From Lycorma delicatula (taxonomy: Eukaryota; Arthropoda; Insecta; Hemiptera; Fulgoridae): a DNA stretch of 64,000 bases. Below are positions 1 to 13,649 of this stretch, one piece after another. The number at the start of each line of letters is the position of its first letter. The first letter of the stretch is position 1. The DNA lies in assembly GCF_047948215.1 (NCBI RefSeq), contig NC_134456.1, positions 57,119,959 through 57,183,958 on the forward strand. The letters run 5' to 3'. The notes below the pieces were generated by a model. That model had not been told where the DNA came from and did no database searches. It saw only the letters and a program-made list of their open reading frames with translations. Both the position numbers and the translations under genes were made by a program.

Positions 1-1814
1 TAATTAGTTAACTTCTTTCTTTAAAGAAAGGTGTACCTTTCAGAGTTTGCAGATTGTGTATTATTGCTGTGTGTTTAAAAGTAGCTGACTGATGAGAAAT
101 ATTGAAGTAATTAATTATGCAAGAATTGTATTATCTGTGAAAAAGTTTTGGCCTGTAGATCACAAAAAAAATTCTAAGAGAAGAAGTCTTTCTATAGATT
201 ATTTTTTTACATTTAATTCTATACATTTTCAATAATGCAAATGACATTAAGATTACTAGATGACTTTATTATTATTGTTATTATTATTACCAGATGAGAG
301 TAAGATAAAAAAAAGGAAAGCACTAAGCACTAAAAGATCTCATTCAACTGAGAGTAGGCTCTTGGACTTAGAGATTAGAGAGGTATTTGAGGTAATTATG
401 TATCTGATGAGTCTAAGTACTATACAATTCTTTGCTACTCAAATAATAAAAAAAAAAAAATGACAATAATACTATGTCTTCATTTTATAATTTTTTTTAC
501 AAGTAGTTAGACATATATGTTAATACTACTTATCTTTTTACATGCTTACATTCATGGTAATTGTGTATTTCTCTACATAACAAAATTACACTACTGTCAT
601 AACAAATTAAATATTCTGCTAGTTAACTACACAGACATATCATGCAGATACCAGTAAACTAAGACAAATTTAATAAATATATATATATATATAAAATGAC
701 ACTGGTAAAACATATACGTATGCATACCTAACTGAATTGTTTATTTCAAAAATCCATTGCGTACATTGATATTCACATGGAACATTGCAGGTTTCTGAAA
801 TAAACGATTCAATTGTATGTAATATACATCAATACGATATTTTTGAAACACTGCCATATATATTCACCACATAATACTGCAGTATATATCATTATTAGTT
901 ATTGGAATAAATAAATATATATGTGAGTAGTATTATTATTGGTAATTCAATAAAACTAAATACTATGTTTAAATAACTAACATGTGTGTATATTATTTTT
1001 AAAAAATCTAACTTTTATTATTCCCTCCATATAATAAATTATCACTAATAATAGTAACAAATAAATTTCTAAATATATTAACTGAACAGAACTCGAGTAT
1101 TTGAGACATTTGTTGTTTCTTAGATCATTTTCAATCTTCAGTTTTAATTACTTGTGAAGAAATAAATAGTATTCATTATAAAAAAAAACTCCTTATCCGA
1201 GTACTTTCTCTTATCATGTTTCACTACACAATCAAATCAAGTTATATAGATTGGCAATGATCAGATGATGTATTGTTTTATTATTACTGTAGGCTATTAA
1301 TGTAAAAAAGTTGAAAATTACAATCAACATTAAACAAAGTTTCAGAAGATGTCTCTCAACTGTTAGTTTTATTCACACTTAATCCATTTGAGGGTCTATT
1401 TATTAAAAAAACAAATTTTTTAAACTGCAGAATTTATTCTGTTTCATAATAGCAGAATATTATTATACCACGTAAAAGTTTTAATTTTTGCAATACTGAT
1501 TGTTAATTTTACTTTGTGTACTGGCAATATTTGGTATTATCAAAGTATCAGATGAGTTGCTAATAGATATATCAAGTTAAAAACATTAAAACTTCAAAAA
1601 CTGAAGTCAGATAAAACAATCATTATCAATATAACTTAAACTTAATTTGTATATACAAACATGAGTATCTGTTGTATTTAGTATTAAAATTTAAGTTTGT
1701 ATTGAGTATTAAAATTTATACAATGATAATGCTCATGTACATCTTTTAAAATATAAACCAAACAAAAAAAAAGAAAAAAAAACAATAATTGCTTCATACT
1801 GTTTTCAAATATAT
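1..1814. other. AT-rich non-coding stretch
   Basis: No coding region with credible composition on either strand. The stretch holds poly(A)/poly(T) runs, a short (TA)n tract near 680-693 and an ATT-rich run near 268-290. The short open frame over this ATT run encodes mainly leucine and looks like a low-complexity artefact. Confidence 0.6.
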
Positions 1815-1994
1815 GCCGATCTCTGTGGCAGCATGGTAAAGCATCAGATTTTTATCTGAAGGTCTTGGGTTCGAATCCCATTCAGGATTGGCAGTTTTCA
1901 TATGTTATAAAATTTTCATTTTCAAATTCCCATCCATAAGCTTCGTGCTTATGTGATGAATTGATACATCAACCAAAAAAAAAAAAAAAAAAAA
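1815..1994 (+). mobile_element. tRNA-Lys-like SINE, copy 1 (SINE family A)
   Basis: A tRNA-like head carries an A-box-like region (gtggcagcatgg) and a near-consensus B box (ggttcgaatcc, 1868-1878). The anticodon-loop position is T-rich, as expected of a tRNA-Lys(TTT) ancestor. The body contains a catatgttataaaattttc segment that recurs in copy 34516. The 3' part has a small hairpin (cataag/cttatg) and ends in a 20-nt poly(A) at 1975-1994. It is non-autonomous: RNA polymerase III would transcribe it and a LINE would mobilise it. The clean poly(A) suggests a fairly young copy. No certain target-site duplication was found. Confidence 0.75.
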
Positions 1995-2512
1995 TTCATA
2001 AGTTTATATTTACATACCTACTTAATATACATATAAGCGTGTATAGATAGATTAATTTGATTAAGGAAAAGTCTTTAATGTGAAAGTAGTATTCTGATAA
2101 GTTTAATTGTTTCTGTATTTTAATAAAACCATAAATAAACACTGAATAATTTATAAGATACAGTTTTTATGACGTGAAAGTGATGACAAAAAAACCACCA
2201 TTTTCAGTTCTGGCCTTTTTTTCCTTTACTTTATTGGGTCAGCCATTTTTCTCATATCATTTCAATTATAACCATCTGTTCTTCCTACTTTTTAATTAAA
2301 TAGTCATGGTTCTGTTTATTTAGGAAAGGTTGGTAGAAAAACACTTTTATATAAATAACAGTCAAGATAATATGAGGTTGAAATACTATTTATCTGAATG
2401 CTAGAGGTTTGCAAAATAATTTTTATGTCACATTTTATCTACCATACTTGCCAAAAAGCCCAGAGAATTAACACAATATTGATACAATATTGTAACAATA
2501 GCACAATATTGT

Positions 2513-2554
2513 ATTTAGCACATTACATCAAAGGATTGATGTAACGTGCTAAAT
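2513..2554. repeat. Imperfect inverted repeat (hairpin)
   Basis: Arms of 18 nt (2513-2530 and 2537-2554) pair with one mismatch around a 6-nt loop. The arms read atttagcacattacatca and its near complement. It is too short for a typical microRNA precursor and may be a remnant of a fold-back element. Function unknown. Confidence 0.6.
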
Positions 2555-2951
2555 TTTAATTCATAATATCCAGATCTACTGATGGTAATCTTTGGCACAA
2601 TGATTCTACAAAAAAAAAATCTGTATTTGAATAAATATAGTTAAAATATTTTTTTTGAACTAAATTAGTAAAGAAAATAAAATCTTCTATGCACTTGTAA
2701 TATTTTAATATATAAACTAAAATGTATTGTTTATAAGTTTTAAAATATATAACTTCAGATATTAATTATTCTATTTTAACTGGTTCCGTGAGAAATTTTC
2801 TGAATTCATATCATAAGTGAAACATCACATGGAACAGCAATCAGAAATGTATATGATAAGAAAAAGGTAGCGACAGATGTCATAGTCGATTGGTTTTATT
2901 TAGATAAAGCTTCAATACAACTGGGTTTATTGTCAAGCAGAGGTTGGTAAG

Positions 2952-3072
2952 CTGCCTAGTCACTTGCTAGGTAGTTTGTTTCACAATGGCATCAGGCACA
3001 CTGACCCCACCTATCTGTCTATCAGACAGGTAGTGCACCCTAGCAAATCCCATGCGTAAATACACATGGGAT
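2952..3072. repeat. Cluster of three short hairpins in a GC-richer patch
   Basis: Three successive hairpins. The first is ctgcctag/ctaggtag (2952-2959 with 2967-2974, one G-T pair). The second is ctatctgtct/agacaggtag (3011-3020 with 3024-3033, one G-T pair, 3-nt loop). The third is atcccatg/catgggat (3047-3054 with 3065-3072). The patch is clearly less AT-rich than its surroundings. It could be a structured RNA or part of an unrecognised repeat; no family was recognised. Confidence 0.4.
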
Positions 3073-5837
3073 GACATCTGATACTATAATGATGGATGAA
3101 ATTTTCTAATTTACTTGTTTAAAAGAGAAGGTAAATTTTATTCTAATCCAACTGATGATTTAGGAACAAGGATTTTAAATTTTCTTTACTGATTTTACAT
3201 TTTTTTAATTTATTGAGATCAAAGTGGCCTCAGAAGTTAAAGTCTTTTAAGTGACATTCTGCTGAATTAAAAATCTTTTTAAAATAATTTTAAAAAAAAT
3301 GTTATACAATAATTTTATTAAGGAATTCATTCTAGAAAATAATTTATATTTCCTGTGTACCAATCTTTATTGCACATGTATTTTATTGTCATGTGCAGTT
3401 TTTTATAACCGAATTTTTATCTTTTGAAAATTAATTCATCTATGGAAACATATTAGAGATTCAATCCACAGAGCAACATGGTAAACTCTTCCAAAACTCT
3501 GTATCTTATATGGCCTTAGCTTAGATATCAAATTTAATAGTTTCAGTGTTATTAAGGGGTTGTAGAACATACTTAACAAATTACAAAATTAGTTTATTCC
3601 ACAAATTCTTTGTAACAGAAAATATATTATTAATAAATTGAAAATGTATAAATTTTTAAATTACAAAACTTGCTCAATATATAATACTGTGGCATTATTT
3701 GTAAAGCTACTTGAAAATAAATAAATCTACTATAATTGATTAGATTTTGAAGTGATATATAAATTTTTGTTGTAAATATGTTTAATTTTTATTTATATAA
3801 GTAAATACACAAACGTTAATAAAGTAAAAGTTTAATTCAGCTAGAACTGTCATACTATTGTTCCCACAAAACAATGTAGAAACGAGTACAATCATTCAAC
3901 AGGTCTTTTGTAAAAAATAAAACAGTAATCATTTATTTTAATGGGAAATAAAACACTGATCAAAATAAAATTCAGAGTATTTAATAATTTATTGATTCTA
4001 TAACATAGCTGAGAATGGATTTTTCCTTCATGTAAAGATTAGACTGCAGTAGTACTTCAAAAATATTTCCTAAGACAGCTCTGAGAAAATCAACTGATAA
4101 TAATTGATCTGATATTATGAGAATATTTAGATCTGATATTTTCAAATTACCTTAAAACTAATTCACTTAATTATAAGTTCACATTTTTTAAAAACTCCTG
4201 CATCAACTGATTGATTTATGTAGGAGTAGCAGTACCACTGGGAATACTTTTTGTGCAACTTTACTTCTGGACAATAGGACAAATAAATCTACTAAAAGTA
4301 CACATGAAATAATGTTATTGATTTATTAAGGAACAGCTGCTGTAGTAGTCTATTAAATGGAACAAACAATGTCACTGTGGTCTTGTTTAAAGTGCCTAAC
4401 TAATTTTTAAATTGATTTTCCTTTGTAATTTTGTATCAAGAAATATCAAAATTCTTCACATAGTTATTTTAAAAATCTGGATGTAATATATTCTTCAGAA
4501 CAACAAATGAAACAAATCAATTCATACAGTACACAATCACCAAACACAATGTCACTGGAGAATAATTGGTGAACTACTCTGAATGCACAATGTACTATAA
4601 TGATACAATATGGTATAGCTTCAAACAAATATACAATGAACATTTGAAAATCTTTCATATCAAGACAGATATTTTCTAACCACCGATGCTGAGACAACCT
4701 TGATATTTGACACAAACACAAAACATTATCATACCTTCACACACTTGAATATTATGAAATATAATTATAAACATAAAAAAACACAATAACATTATGATAA
4801 AATAACAAACATCACTCAGATCACACATTTTTTTACCATAATCTTAATACTTGTATGCATAATTTAAAAAAAACCATCAATGACATCTGCTGATGTTAGT
4901 CTGAAAACATCACTAGTCACCGATGATGATTGGAGAGACAACTGGAAACATTTTGAATGAGTTTTTAAAAATAATTTTTTTCACAATTTGGTTTAATGTA
5001 CCCTAACAAAAGTTTAAATTTTAAATCAGCCTATACATCTTATATTATTCTGTCTTAATATTTAACTCATTATAATTGTCTTTTCTATAACACTTCATTT
5101 ATTGTTTTATACAGTATATCAAATTGAATTTTTTATAAAGTAATGACATTTAATAAATTTCTTTCCAATCTCATTTTTAAGTTGCCAGCAAAGAAACATC
5201 ATAAATTTTTTTTTTTACTTTGTTTCATGACCATAAACTCTTCTTCCAATTCTTTTAATGCTTGATCTGTATCAAAAAACTGTTTCCAAAAAACTATACT
5301 GTATCTGAAAATTAGATTTGAATACGCTGTGAAAATTAATAAGTCAAATTTTTTAAGGATAGAGCAATACTCTCAGATTTTCAAATTTAAAAAAGTATTA
5401 TTTTCACCATATCAAAGAAAGAAGAAGCAGATAAACTGCTTGAATCGCTCACATTTGTTGCAAAACCTTTCTATGCAAAAGCAATACAATACCAACTTGG
5501 TTTCAGAATTTCATTGGTTCAAAGGAGTATAATTCAGGAATCAGATTAATTATAAAAAAAAAATATAGGTAGGTTAAAGAAAAGCATAACTTCATTATAT
5601 TATATTATAATATTTTTAGATCATGAGAGAGTATTTGATAAAGTTTAATAAAATAAAGCTTTAAGAAATTGGTTTAAAATTTAGATCAGAAGCTATTACA
5701 ATTTCTCAAATAATTAAGTTATTAAGAGGACAAAGATAAGCTGTAATACACAAGATGTAGCTCATATACAGCTGTAAGCTGTGTAGCTGCAATAGGACAG
5801 AGAAATTGTAGCAGTGAGTCATGAGAGAAGAATGCAG

Positions 5838-6320
5838 TCATTCCCTACTATTTTCCACCAAAAAAATTCCAAATAATTGGATTTTTGACTTTTTAACTGC
5901 AGTAATAAGTCCTTATAGAGAGCTTTTCAACAATATATCATAAGTTGTACTTATTTTCCAGAGTCTCAAATAAAATGGGTTCCAGAGTTATAGCCAAATA
6001 AAAGTTTAATTAATGAAATATTTGGATCTTACAAGGGGAAGGCACATTGGTTCAATCCTACTTCATCTCTGTTTTTTTTTTAACTTTTTTTTAAATTTAA
6101 TATATTGATTTATTAATGATTATTAACCTCGGTAAAAAAAAATTACAATACATAATAATTTAATTAGAACAATAAAAATATATATATGAAAAAATATCAA
6201 AGTTATTAATGAAATAAAATTTTATGTAATTTTTACTAAAAAAAAAAGTGTATATGTAATTTAGTAGGTGTACAAGGAAGTCATGTAGTGTCCATATCAA
6301 ATTATTTTTTCTTCCATTTT
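5838..6320 (+). repeat. Dispersed repeat family C, copy 1 (5'-truncated)
   Basis: Closely similar to 13650-14275 and 45722-46275. Shared blocks include gagagcttttcaac, atatcataagt with gtacttattttc, agagttatagccaaat, taattaatgaaatatttgg and atcttacaaggggaaggcaca, followed by an AT-rich tail with gttattaatgaaataaaat. This copy lacks the GTAC-rich left part present in the others. It is non-coding and its class is unknown. Confidence 0.65.
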
Positions 6321-7686
6321 TTATTTCAATACTTCTATTGATACAAATCCACCTTGGCTTCAGTTCTTAAAATCTTCTTACTTTCAAAACCTTCCTTTCT
6401 TCTAATTATTTTCTTTTTAACCTCATTAAATCTCTGAATCAACCAATTTTCATTGCTGTTTTGTATTTACTACTAATTCTTTAAAGTTGATATAGCCACT
6501 GATCATTTTGCAGTTTTATTCTTCCTATGCCCATCCATCAGTTTAATACATCCCTTCTTATAAGTGTTCTTTAAACATTTACTTAAAGTTTCCTCACACT
6601 TTATTTACGCATATCTGTAATTTATAAACTGACTTTCTTCAGCAATTGCTGTTTCAATTAATTCTAAATTTTATTCTATGGTTTTCTGATTCTTAACAAT
6701 TCATCAGTCTCTTTTAGCCCACCTGTATCCATTCACTTTGTTATCAGATCTTTTTTAGTTTCTTGAACTTCAAATTACAATTCATAACAGATTGTAACCA
6801 ATATCCGTATCATCTACTGGGTAGAATTTAAAATTAAACAATGAATCATTCCAGAGATTGAATCAATAAACATTAAATGAGTAAAAAAAAGTAAATAAGA
6901 TTATTTTCTTGGTGTTATTTTTTCCATTATATTGTCACATTATTTATTCTACACATATTTTTGTTTTAACTTTTTAATTAAAATTAACCACAGATAAAGC
7001 ATAGCTTTAACATAATTATCCTTCTATAAACAGAATTAAAAGTGAATATTAACTTTATTATATGAAAAAGATACTCTGTATTTTTAAAAAACTATTTATC
7101 TTGAGTTATTAACATATTAGTAAATTACATAGATTCATGAAAATTCTTAACTGACAGAATTCAAAGGGATTTATTAAAAACACTAAATAGTGCTAAAAAA
7201 AGAAAAATTGAAATTAATATTGGTTACTAACATATCTGGTAAAGTAAAATACTACAATGAGTTAGAACAAAAAACATATTGATTTGAATTCTAATAGCAC
7301 AGCAAACATTATCCTCTCATAGTAAATGATAATATGTAACTAATAATATTCACTAACAACAAGCATAAAACAAGAAACACTTACATTCATACATACATAC
7401 AAAAAAATACACACAATTATAAGTGTATATTGATAAATATGTATACTGATGAGTTAACTTCTTGATGGTTGATTATAAAACTCACACTTAAAAAAACTGA
7501 GAATGTAAATATCAATAAATGAGTTAGTAGTAGTTTTTTCTTATTTTATGCATCTGATCTAAGAAAAACCATTTTATGATTTAGTTAAAGCAATAATAAA
7601 ATAAACTTTTAAAGACTATATAACAGACAGAAACTTTTGATAACTGATAGTAGAAAATGGAATCCAAACTTTTTTAACTCTTTTCA

Positions 7687-7707
7687 TGTGTGTGTGTGTG
7701 TGTGTGT
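7687..7707. repeat. (TG)n microsatellite
   Basis: About ten TG units in tandem. Confidence 0.9.
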
Positions 7708-10700
7708 TTCTTTTTTTGTAAAATATCCTTATAAATAAATATAAATAGAATTGAAAATAAAATTATTTATTTGTAATCTTCTTTTCTAATAAAATTTATT
7801 GTTTTTAATAAGTTTCTTGAATAGCTTGTTTTGAAATGTAATGAACTATATTAAATTTGATCCGTTAAATTTTTAGGATAATTTACAGTAAAAATAATAA
7901 ATAAAAATTAAAAAACACTGTAACAAATAAATAAATATAAATTCAATACATGATTGTGATTTTACTTCTAACCACAAGTTGAGGAAAATAAATGACAATA
8001 AAGCAATTCTTATGATAATGTTTCATAAAAATTTATTTCTTCAATCTATAACTGGTTGATTACTCAGTGTACTTTTATTGTAATTGAGTTGATATCAGGA
8101 AAAGATAAAAGCTGTAACTCATATTTTTAAAACTGCAGTTAAAAAAGTAGTTGCACTGATACGAATGATTTTACTCATTTTATAAAAAGAAAATTTCAGT
8201 ATTTGCATGTTTAATAATGAATAATGAGATTTAATGGAGATTATAGAGTCCTTGAACAATAAAATACTGATAATTGTAGTACTTATCTACTAATTTACAT
8301 CACAGACAACCAGTACATAACACATCAGCAAAGCATTTTAAAGAAATAATAATAGTAACAAAAAGTTTAAAAAAAATCACATCTTATTTTATTTAAAAAG
8401 ACTAATCTATTTTTTTTTTTTTAAATTTACATAAATGTTTTTTAAATTACATTTAAAAATCAACTGAACAATACATATAAAAAAGTAAACTTACATTTTT
8501 TTGTAAAATAATGCCGAGACTGAACAAAATTTGAAGTTAAACCTCTAAAATTTAATGTGTAAATATATATAGATATGTTTAAAAATTTAATAGGTTTATG
8601 GTATAGTATCACAAAAAAATGACTGGATAAGCATTTTTTAAATGCAATACAATTTATTGGTTTTGTTACAAAAAATTACTAAACACCAAACATTATTGTA
8701 GATATACCATATCTAAAAAAAGTATATTGAAATTTAGAACAGCTACAACCGTGTAGTCGTAGTAATTCCTCAATAATACTTCTCAATTTTTTATTAACAA
8801 TACTTACGTCTTAAGAACATAATATGAATAAATTTCCTGTTAGTGAACAAAAGAAAATGGATGCATTTTTTTAAAAAATAAATTATTTTAAACAGATGAA
8901 TTTTAAATTAATTAGATTTTGCTTTTTTTATTATGATACTCCAAATTTTGTCCAGTTTGTAGATTCAGTCATATAGTTTTTAGAGAAATTGAATCTAATG
9001 AAACCTATTTAATAATTTTGGTTCATGTGAAAACTTGTTTAATAAAATAAGGTTTATGTCATAAACCAAAACAACACAAACAATAGTAGAAATATCTGCT
9101 TACGAGAAAACTGAGTAATATAATAAATTTATTTTATGAATAAAAGATTAAAATATTATTTTTCTTTCCTAGGAATATAATAATACTGAATTGTCTAAGA
9201 TTTTACAGGATCATTCTCATTAAGTATGTGTTTTGAGAAATGAGTCAGAAAAAGTTTCCTATCAATTTGGAATGGATGTTAAATAATGACTTCAACAATT
9301 ATGTCTAAATTAAAAATTTGGTATATTTTAGAGATGAAGATGTAGCACTTGCAATGGAAACTGATAAACTACTGTAGTGGTAGAAATGATGAGAGATGTT
9401 GATACCACCATATTGTGATGACTAGAAAATTCCTTGATGCTCAGCCAGATGTAGACATAGTTTATTCTGAGTATAAGCACCAATTAAATAACATATTTGT
9501 ACTTGGTTGTAAAAGGACATAGAAGAATATATCTTACTCTTTAAAAGAACGTGATTAATATGACACTTCAAATGTCATAAAATTGAAAAAAATAATCATA
9601 GGAAAATTAAGAAATATTTTTATTCAATTTTATTATATAATCTTCCTTAGACTAAAATTATAATAACTGAAATAAAAAGAAGTTATATTTCAAATAAAAG
9701 GATAAAATACAGACCGACATAAAACATAATGTTAATATTGTTGCATCCACGTTTGAGGAAAAGTTCAATTAGCACAAACATGTAGAATACATTGAATTCA
9801 AACAAACCTTTATCTCACTTGTTATTATGTATAAGGTAGAATTATAAATATTTTCTTTTCTTTTTGAGGAATCAAAATAAAACAAGAAGGGTAAACACAA
9901 TGAGTAAAATTCAATGAAAAGAAGTTAAGCAAATTAAATAATGAATACTAATCGGGTTAAAGATAATAAACTGCAACTTTTACTATTTGATCATTTTGTG
10001 ACAACTATAGACATCAACATTATCATTTTAAAAATAAGAGCAAGTAAAATCGTGATCTACGAAATCTATGTTTAGTGAAAAGGTAGTTAAATAATATGAT
10101 ATCATATATATATTCACTGCTTCTTATTTTGTAGGTGCTTAGATTGTCACCAACTGTACTGGAAATGACTCGGTGTTGGCTAATGATCTTAAAATTAATG
10201 CCAAAAAAATTAAAATAAAAAACTTAATGATAACACATAATGATAGAACTCAGACTTAAAAAGTTAAAAAGAAATTATTGAGATGTTTTATTTGATGTAA
10301 AGGAGATGTGGAAAAATATATGGAAGTGTATTAGTTGCTGGTTAAAATCATAACTAAGGGTGAATGTAAATGTTTTTAATGAAGAAGAGAGAGTTGCTTG
10401 AATATGAAAATCATTTTAGCCATACAGCAGACAGAATACAGGTCACAATTATGATTTTGGTCATAAATTTTATTACATAAAAGAAAAATTTGTTTCCTAT
10501 TTTATAAATAAAGAAAAAAATATTTTATGAACTTTTCAGTTTATTATCCCTCATAAACTATAAAAAAAGTCAGATTTAATGTCAAATAATTTAAAAAAAG
10601 GATTATTTGTAAATATAAAAGACTAATGAAGAAATTTAAAAAACTAAGTGAGTTAAGATAGAATATAAAGGAAAGAAGAGAAGATAATTGGGTAGATGCT

Positions 10701-11506
10701 CACAGCGATAAAACTGATAATAAATCTGTTAGAGGTTAAGAACAGCATCAAAATTAATTAGATTTAAGATAATGCTGCCAAGTTAATCATTTATTATTAA
10801 TGTTAATAATAATTCTGTTGTTTATGGCTAATTATTTATTACAGGATACACATTATACTTATGTTGAAAATATAATTTCATTAACTGATCTAAAATCCAG
10901 AATAAAAACTTTTTATAAATACATATAAAAAAAGTTATTTATTTCATCCAGTTTCAGTTTATAATTAATTCTTGTCCTGCCCCAGGCTTCCACTTGAGAA
11001 CACTATTAACCTATCACAATTACAGCGTACTGATAAAATAAACATACAATGAAGTTGAAGTTAATTCTTACTGATATCATAACTACTATTATATGATTTG
11101 TTGCAGGGCACTGTAGCATCTTAAAACAGTTGTTATTGCAATAAATGAAAGATTTATTGAAACTGATAATGATGCGAATCATTCACCATTTTAACAACAA
11201 AATATAAATGACAAATAAATACACTCGTTGTATGCATGCAGATATATACGTGAACAAATTTGAATATGTGCAACCACATACACTACATCCAAATGTATGT
11301 ATAATCTATGTCTTATCTATCCAAATATTGAATCAATTAATAGTAATTCTCTGAAGGTCATCTGTAGCAGACCTTCAAGTTATTCTATTTTGGGCCATTC
11401 TCTGTTTTTATACCTTTCATAATGCTGAAAATCAAGCTTGTGGTACTCTTTCTTTTTTCCTAACTTCTTTGTTCCTTATTATTTTTCTGATTCCCTCCTT
11501 CCGTTT

Positions 11507-11510
<4 letters not shown>

Positions 11511-11539
<29 letters not shown>
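11511..11539. repeat. (AT)n microsatellite
   Basis: Uninterrupted AT dinucleotide run of about 29 nt. Confidence 0.9.
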
Positions 11540-11542
<3 letters not shown>

Positions 11543-13299
11543 ATCTAATTTTGTTAAAAGAAGTACTATCAAATTATATTTTAATTAATTAATGAAATTA
11601 CTGATTAATGAATTATTAATTATCAGTAATAAAGAAGGAGAAATGATAATAAAAATGATAAATATATCCATTATCCACAAGCGCAGCTCATCTGTGTTCT
11701 TGTGTATTTTTTCAGTATGTAATAAAGGAATTTTTTTTTTGTACAAATACAAGATACATGAAATTATATGATGTTTTATGACCTTCTTTCTATTACTATA
11801 CCTCAATGAATAAAATAATATATGAGATACGCCAGTATGAAAGTAATTATTTCACAAATCTGAAAATACCTTTTGTCAAAGAAAAAAATCTTTTTTCTTT
11901 ATATTTAAATATATAATAACCACAAATACATAAGTAATCTCTTTTCTATAAAAAATAAACTTTTTTATAGTCAAATTTGTACTGTTTTTATAATATTCTA
12001 TTATAGAAAAAAATAAAATTTGGTTTCATACAAAATTAGCTTACAAAGGAGGTTTTAGTACTATAATTAGTTTTAATATAAATATTAATGACATTAACAT
12101 TAATAATATTACATTTCATTTTATTTACTGGAATCTTAGATGTTGAATTTTTAAAAAATTATAGTTACTGTAAAGTTTATATTAAATACAAAATGTTAAT
12201 AAAATTTTTCATTGATTATTAATTAAATATTTTAATTAAATTTAAATATGTATAATAAAATAAAATACCAGTAATTAAAATGAATAAATAAATTTATAAT
12301 CTAAATTTCACTATTTTAATAAAATAATTTTGTTAAAAATTAAATTGATTAATTAAATTTTTCATTGATTTATAAATTGATTACAAAAAGTTATGATTTA
12401 TGTTATAAATTATCACTCATTATGAAAGTGACACAGTCATCTTCAGAATAATAAAGATTCCGTAGCAACTTTACTAAAAAAAGTGAGGAGAAAAGTGGTT
12501 CTCTGCTACCTTTTTAGTGAACCAAATATACTGATGCTTACTGGTGTGCAAGGCTACAAAAACGACTGATATTTAGCCACAAATGTAACACTTTCATTCT
12601 GTTCACCAAAGTAATGGATGTACAATGAACATCTCAAATTTCACTGAAAACATACTAGCGACTTATGTACCTCATTACTTTATATTCATTATAACCATAA
12701 GAAATACTAGAAACTTATAAAATAATTTGTAGTAAATATAAACAAAGTAAGAAAATCAAATCTGGGTTCTTTTAGCATAATTTTCGAACAATGAAAATGC
12801 AAATGACCATTTTTATAAATTGTAGTTATGTTTTCCTTTTTTTCAACCCATTTTTGTTTTAAATGAAAATGATAAACGAAAGAGAAATTGGAAATAGTGT
12901 TATTAATGAAGAGGAGGAAGCATGATTATGTAATGTGGCTGCTTAGGTCTTTAAAATTTTTTCATGATATGCTAATTCTTTTTTCTTATAAATATTTGAT
13001 AAAATCATATAATTTTATTAAATTTTTAGGTACAGTACACACATATGACAAAAATATTATATAAATCTTTGTGAAGAAATTTATTCTTTCAAAGAAAGGT
13101 AATTTCTTGACTCAATAGCTTCTTGGCTCTCTGTAAATAAGTAGAGAAACTTATTTTTAAATGAAAGAAATAGAAATCATGAGAATAAATGGAATAAAAT
13201 AAATTTAGTGACACCATTAATGCCGTTATTTAATACAGTAGCTAAACTTCTTTTATTTAAATAATTAAAAAAAAAAAAAATGTTTAAAAATAACCTTAA

Positions 13300-13410
13300 A
13301 GCCTGTGTATGAAAATGGCACTAAATATTTGTAGCGGTAAAATAACTCTAGAACTCGAACCCGGAACATTATAGTTAAAAGTCAAGACGACGATAGCTTT
13401 TTGGTTCAAT
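13300..13410 (-). mobile_element. tRNA-Lys-like SINE remnant (family A)
   Basis: On the minus strand a tRNA-like head includes gacttttaact at the anticodon-loop position and a B-box-like gggttcgagttc. It is followed by a body segment resembling the ttacaaattttcattt part of the copy at 34516. Degraded, and its ends are approximate. On the plus strand the B box reads as ctcgaaccc near 13356. Confidence 0.45.
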
Positions 13411-13450
13411 AATGTTACAACTAACGTTCATTAATGTTACCATTCTATGG

Positions 13451-13479
13451 TCGTCAAGCACAAGGTGGGTGCTTGACGA
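13451..13479. repeat. Perfect 11-bp hairpin
   Basis: Arms tcgtcaagcac (13451-13461) and its complement (13469-13479) enclose a 7-nt loop. A third partial copy (gtgcttgac) follows near 13484. It lies just left of repeat family C copy 2. Function unknown. Confidence 0.6.
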
Positions 13480-13649
13480 GGAGGTGCTTGACTGTAATCA
13501 GGTGGATCGCAGAACCAATTACGCTGCCTATTCACATTAATATAGCTTCTCTGAGATTGACAAGATTTTCTTCTACAATAAACGTATTTCTGTTTAATTT
13601 CAAAACAAAATTCACAATTTTTATTAACTTGTACGAAGTTCAAGGAATA

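Larger units (their letters stand above)
1995..5837. other. AT-rich non-coding stretch with a few hairpins
   Basis: No recognisable gene. It contains an imperfect hairpin (2513-2554), a GC-richer cluster of three hairpins (2952-3072) and a 26-codon small ORF (4880-4960, plus strand). An 85-codon minus-strand frame (4464-4721) resembles nothing known and has no convincing splice sites. Confidence 0.5.
6321..13299. other. AT-rich non-coding stretch
   Basis: About 7 kb without a supportable gene. It contains a (TG)n tract at 7687-7707, an (AT)n tract at 11511-11539 and many A/T homopolymers. Short frames here have Lys/Asn/Ile/Phe-rich composition typical of AT-rich non-coding DNA. It may be intron if the minus-strand exon at 15949-16102 is real. 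Confidence 0.55.

Noticed and set aside
260..463. 67-codon frame beginning with a leucine run
   Set aside because: The leucines come from an ATT-type simple repeat, and the rest has AT-rich junk composition.
2513..2554. microRNA precursor
   Set aside because: The stem is only 18 bp with a 6-nt loop, shorter than a Dicer-processed precursor.
4464..4721. 85-codon minus-strand frame
   Set aside because: Hydrophobic and Cys-rich without a known family, with no clear splice sites. Not enough to call a gene.
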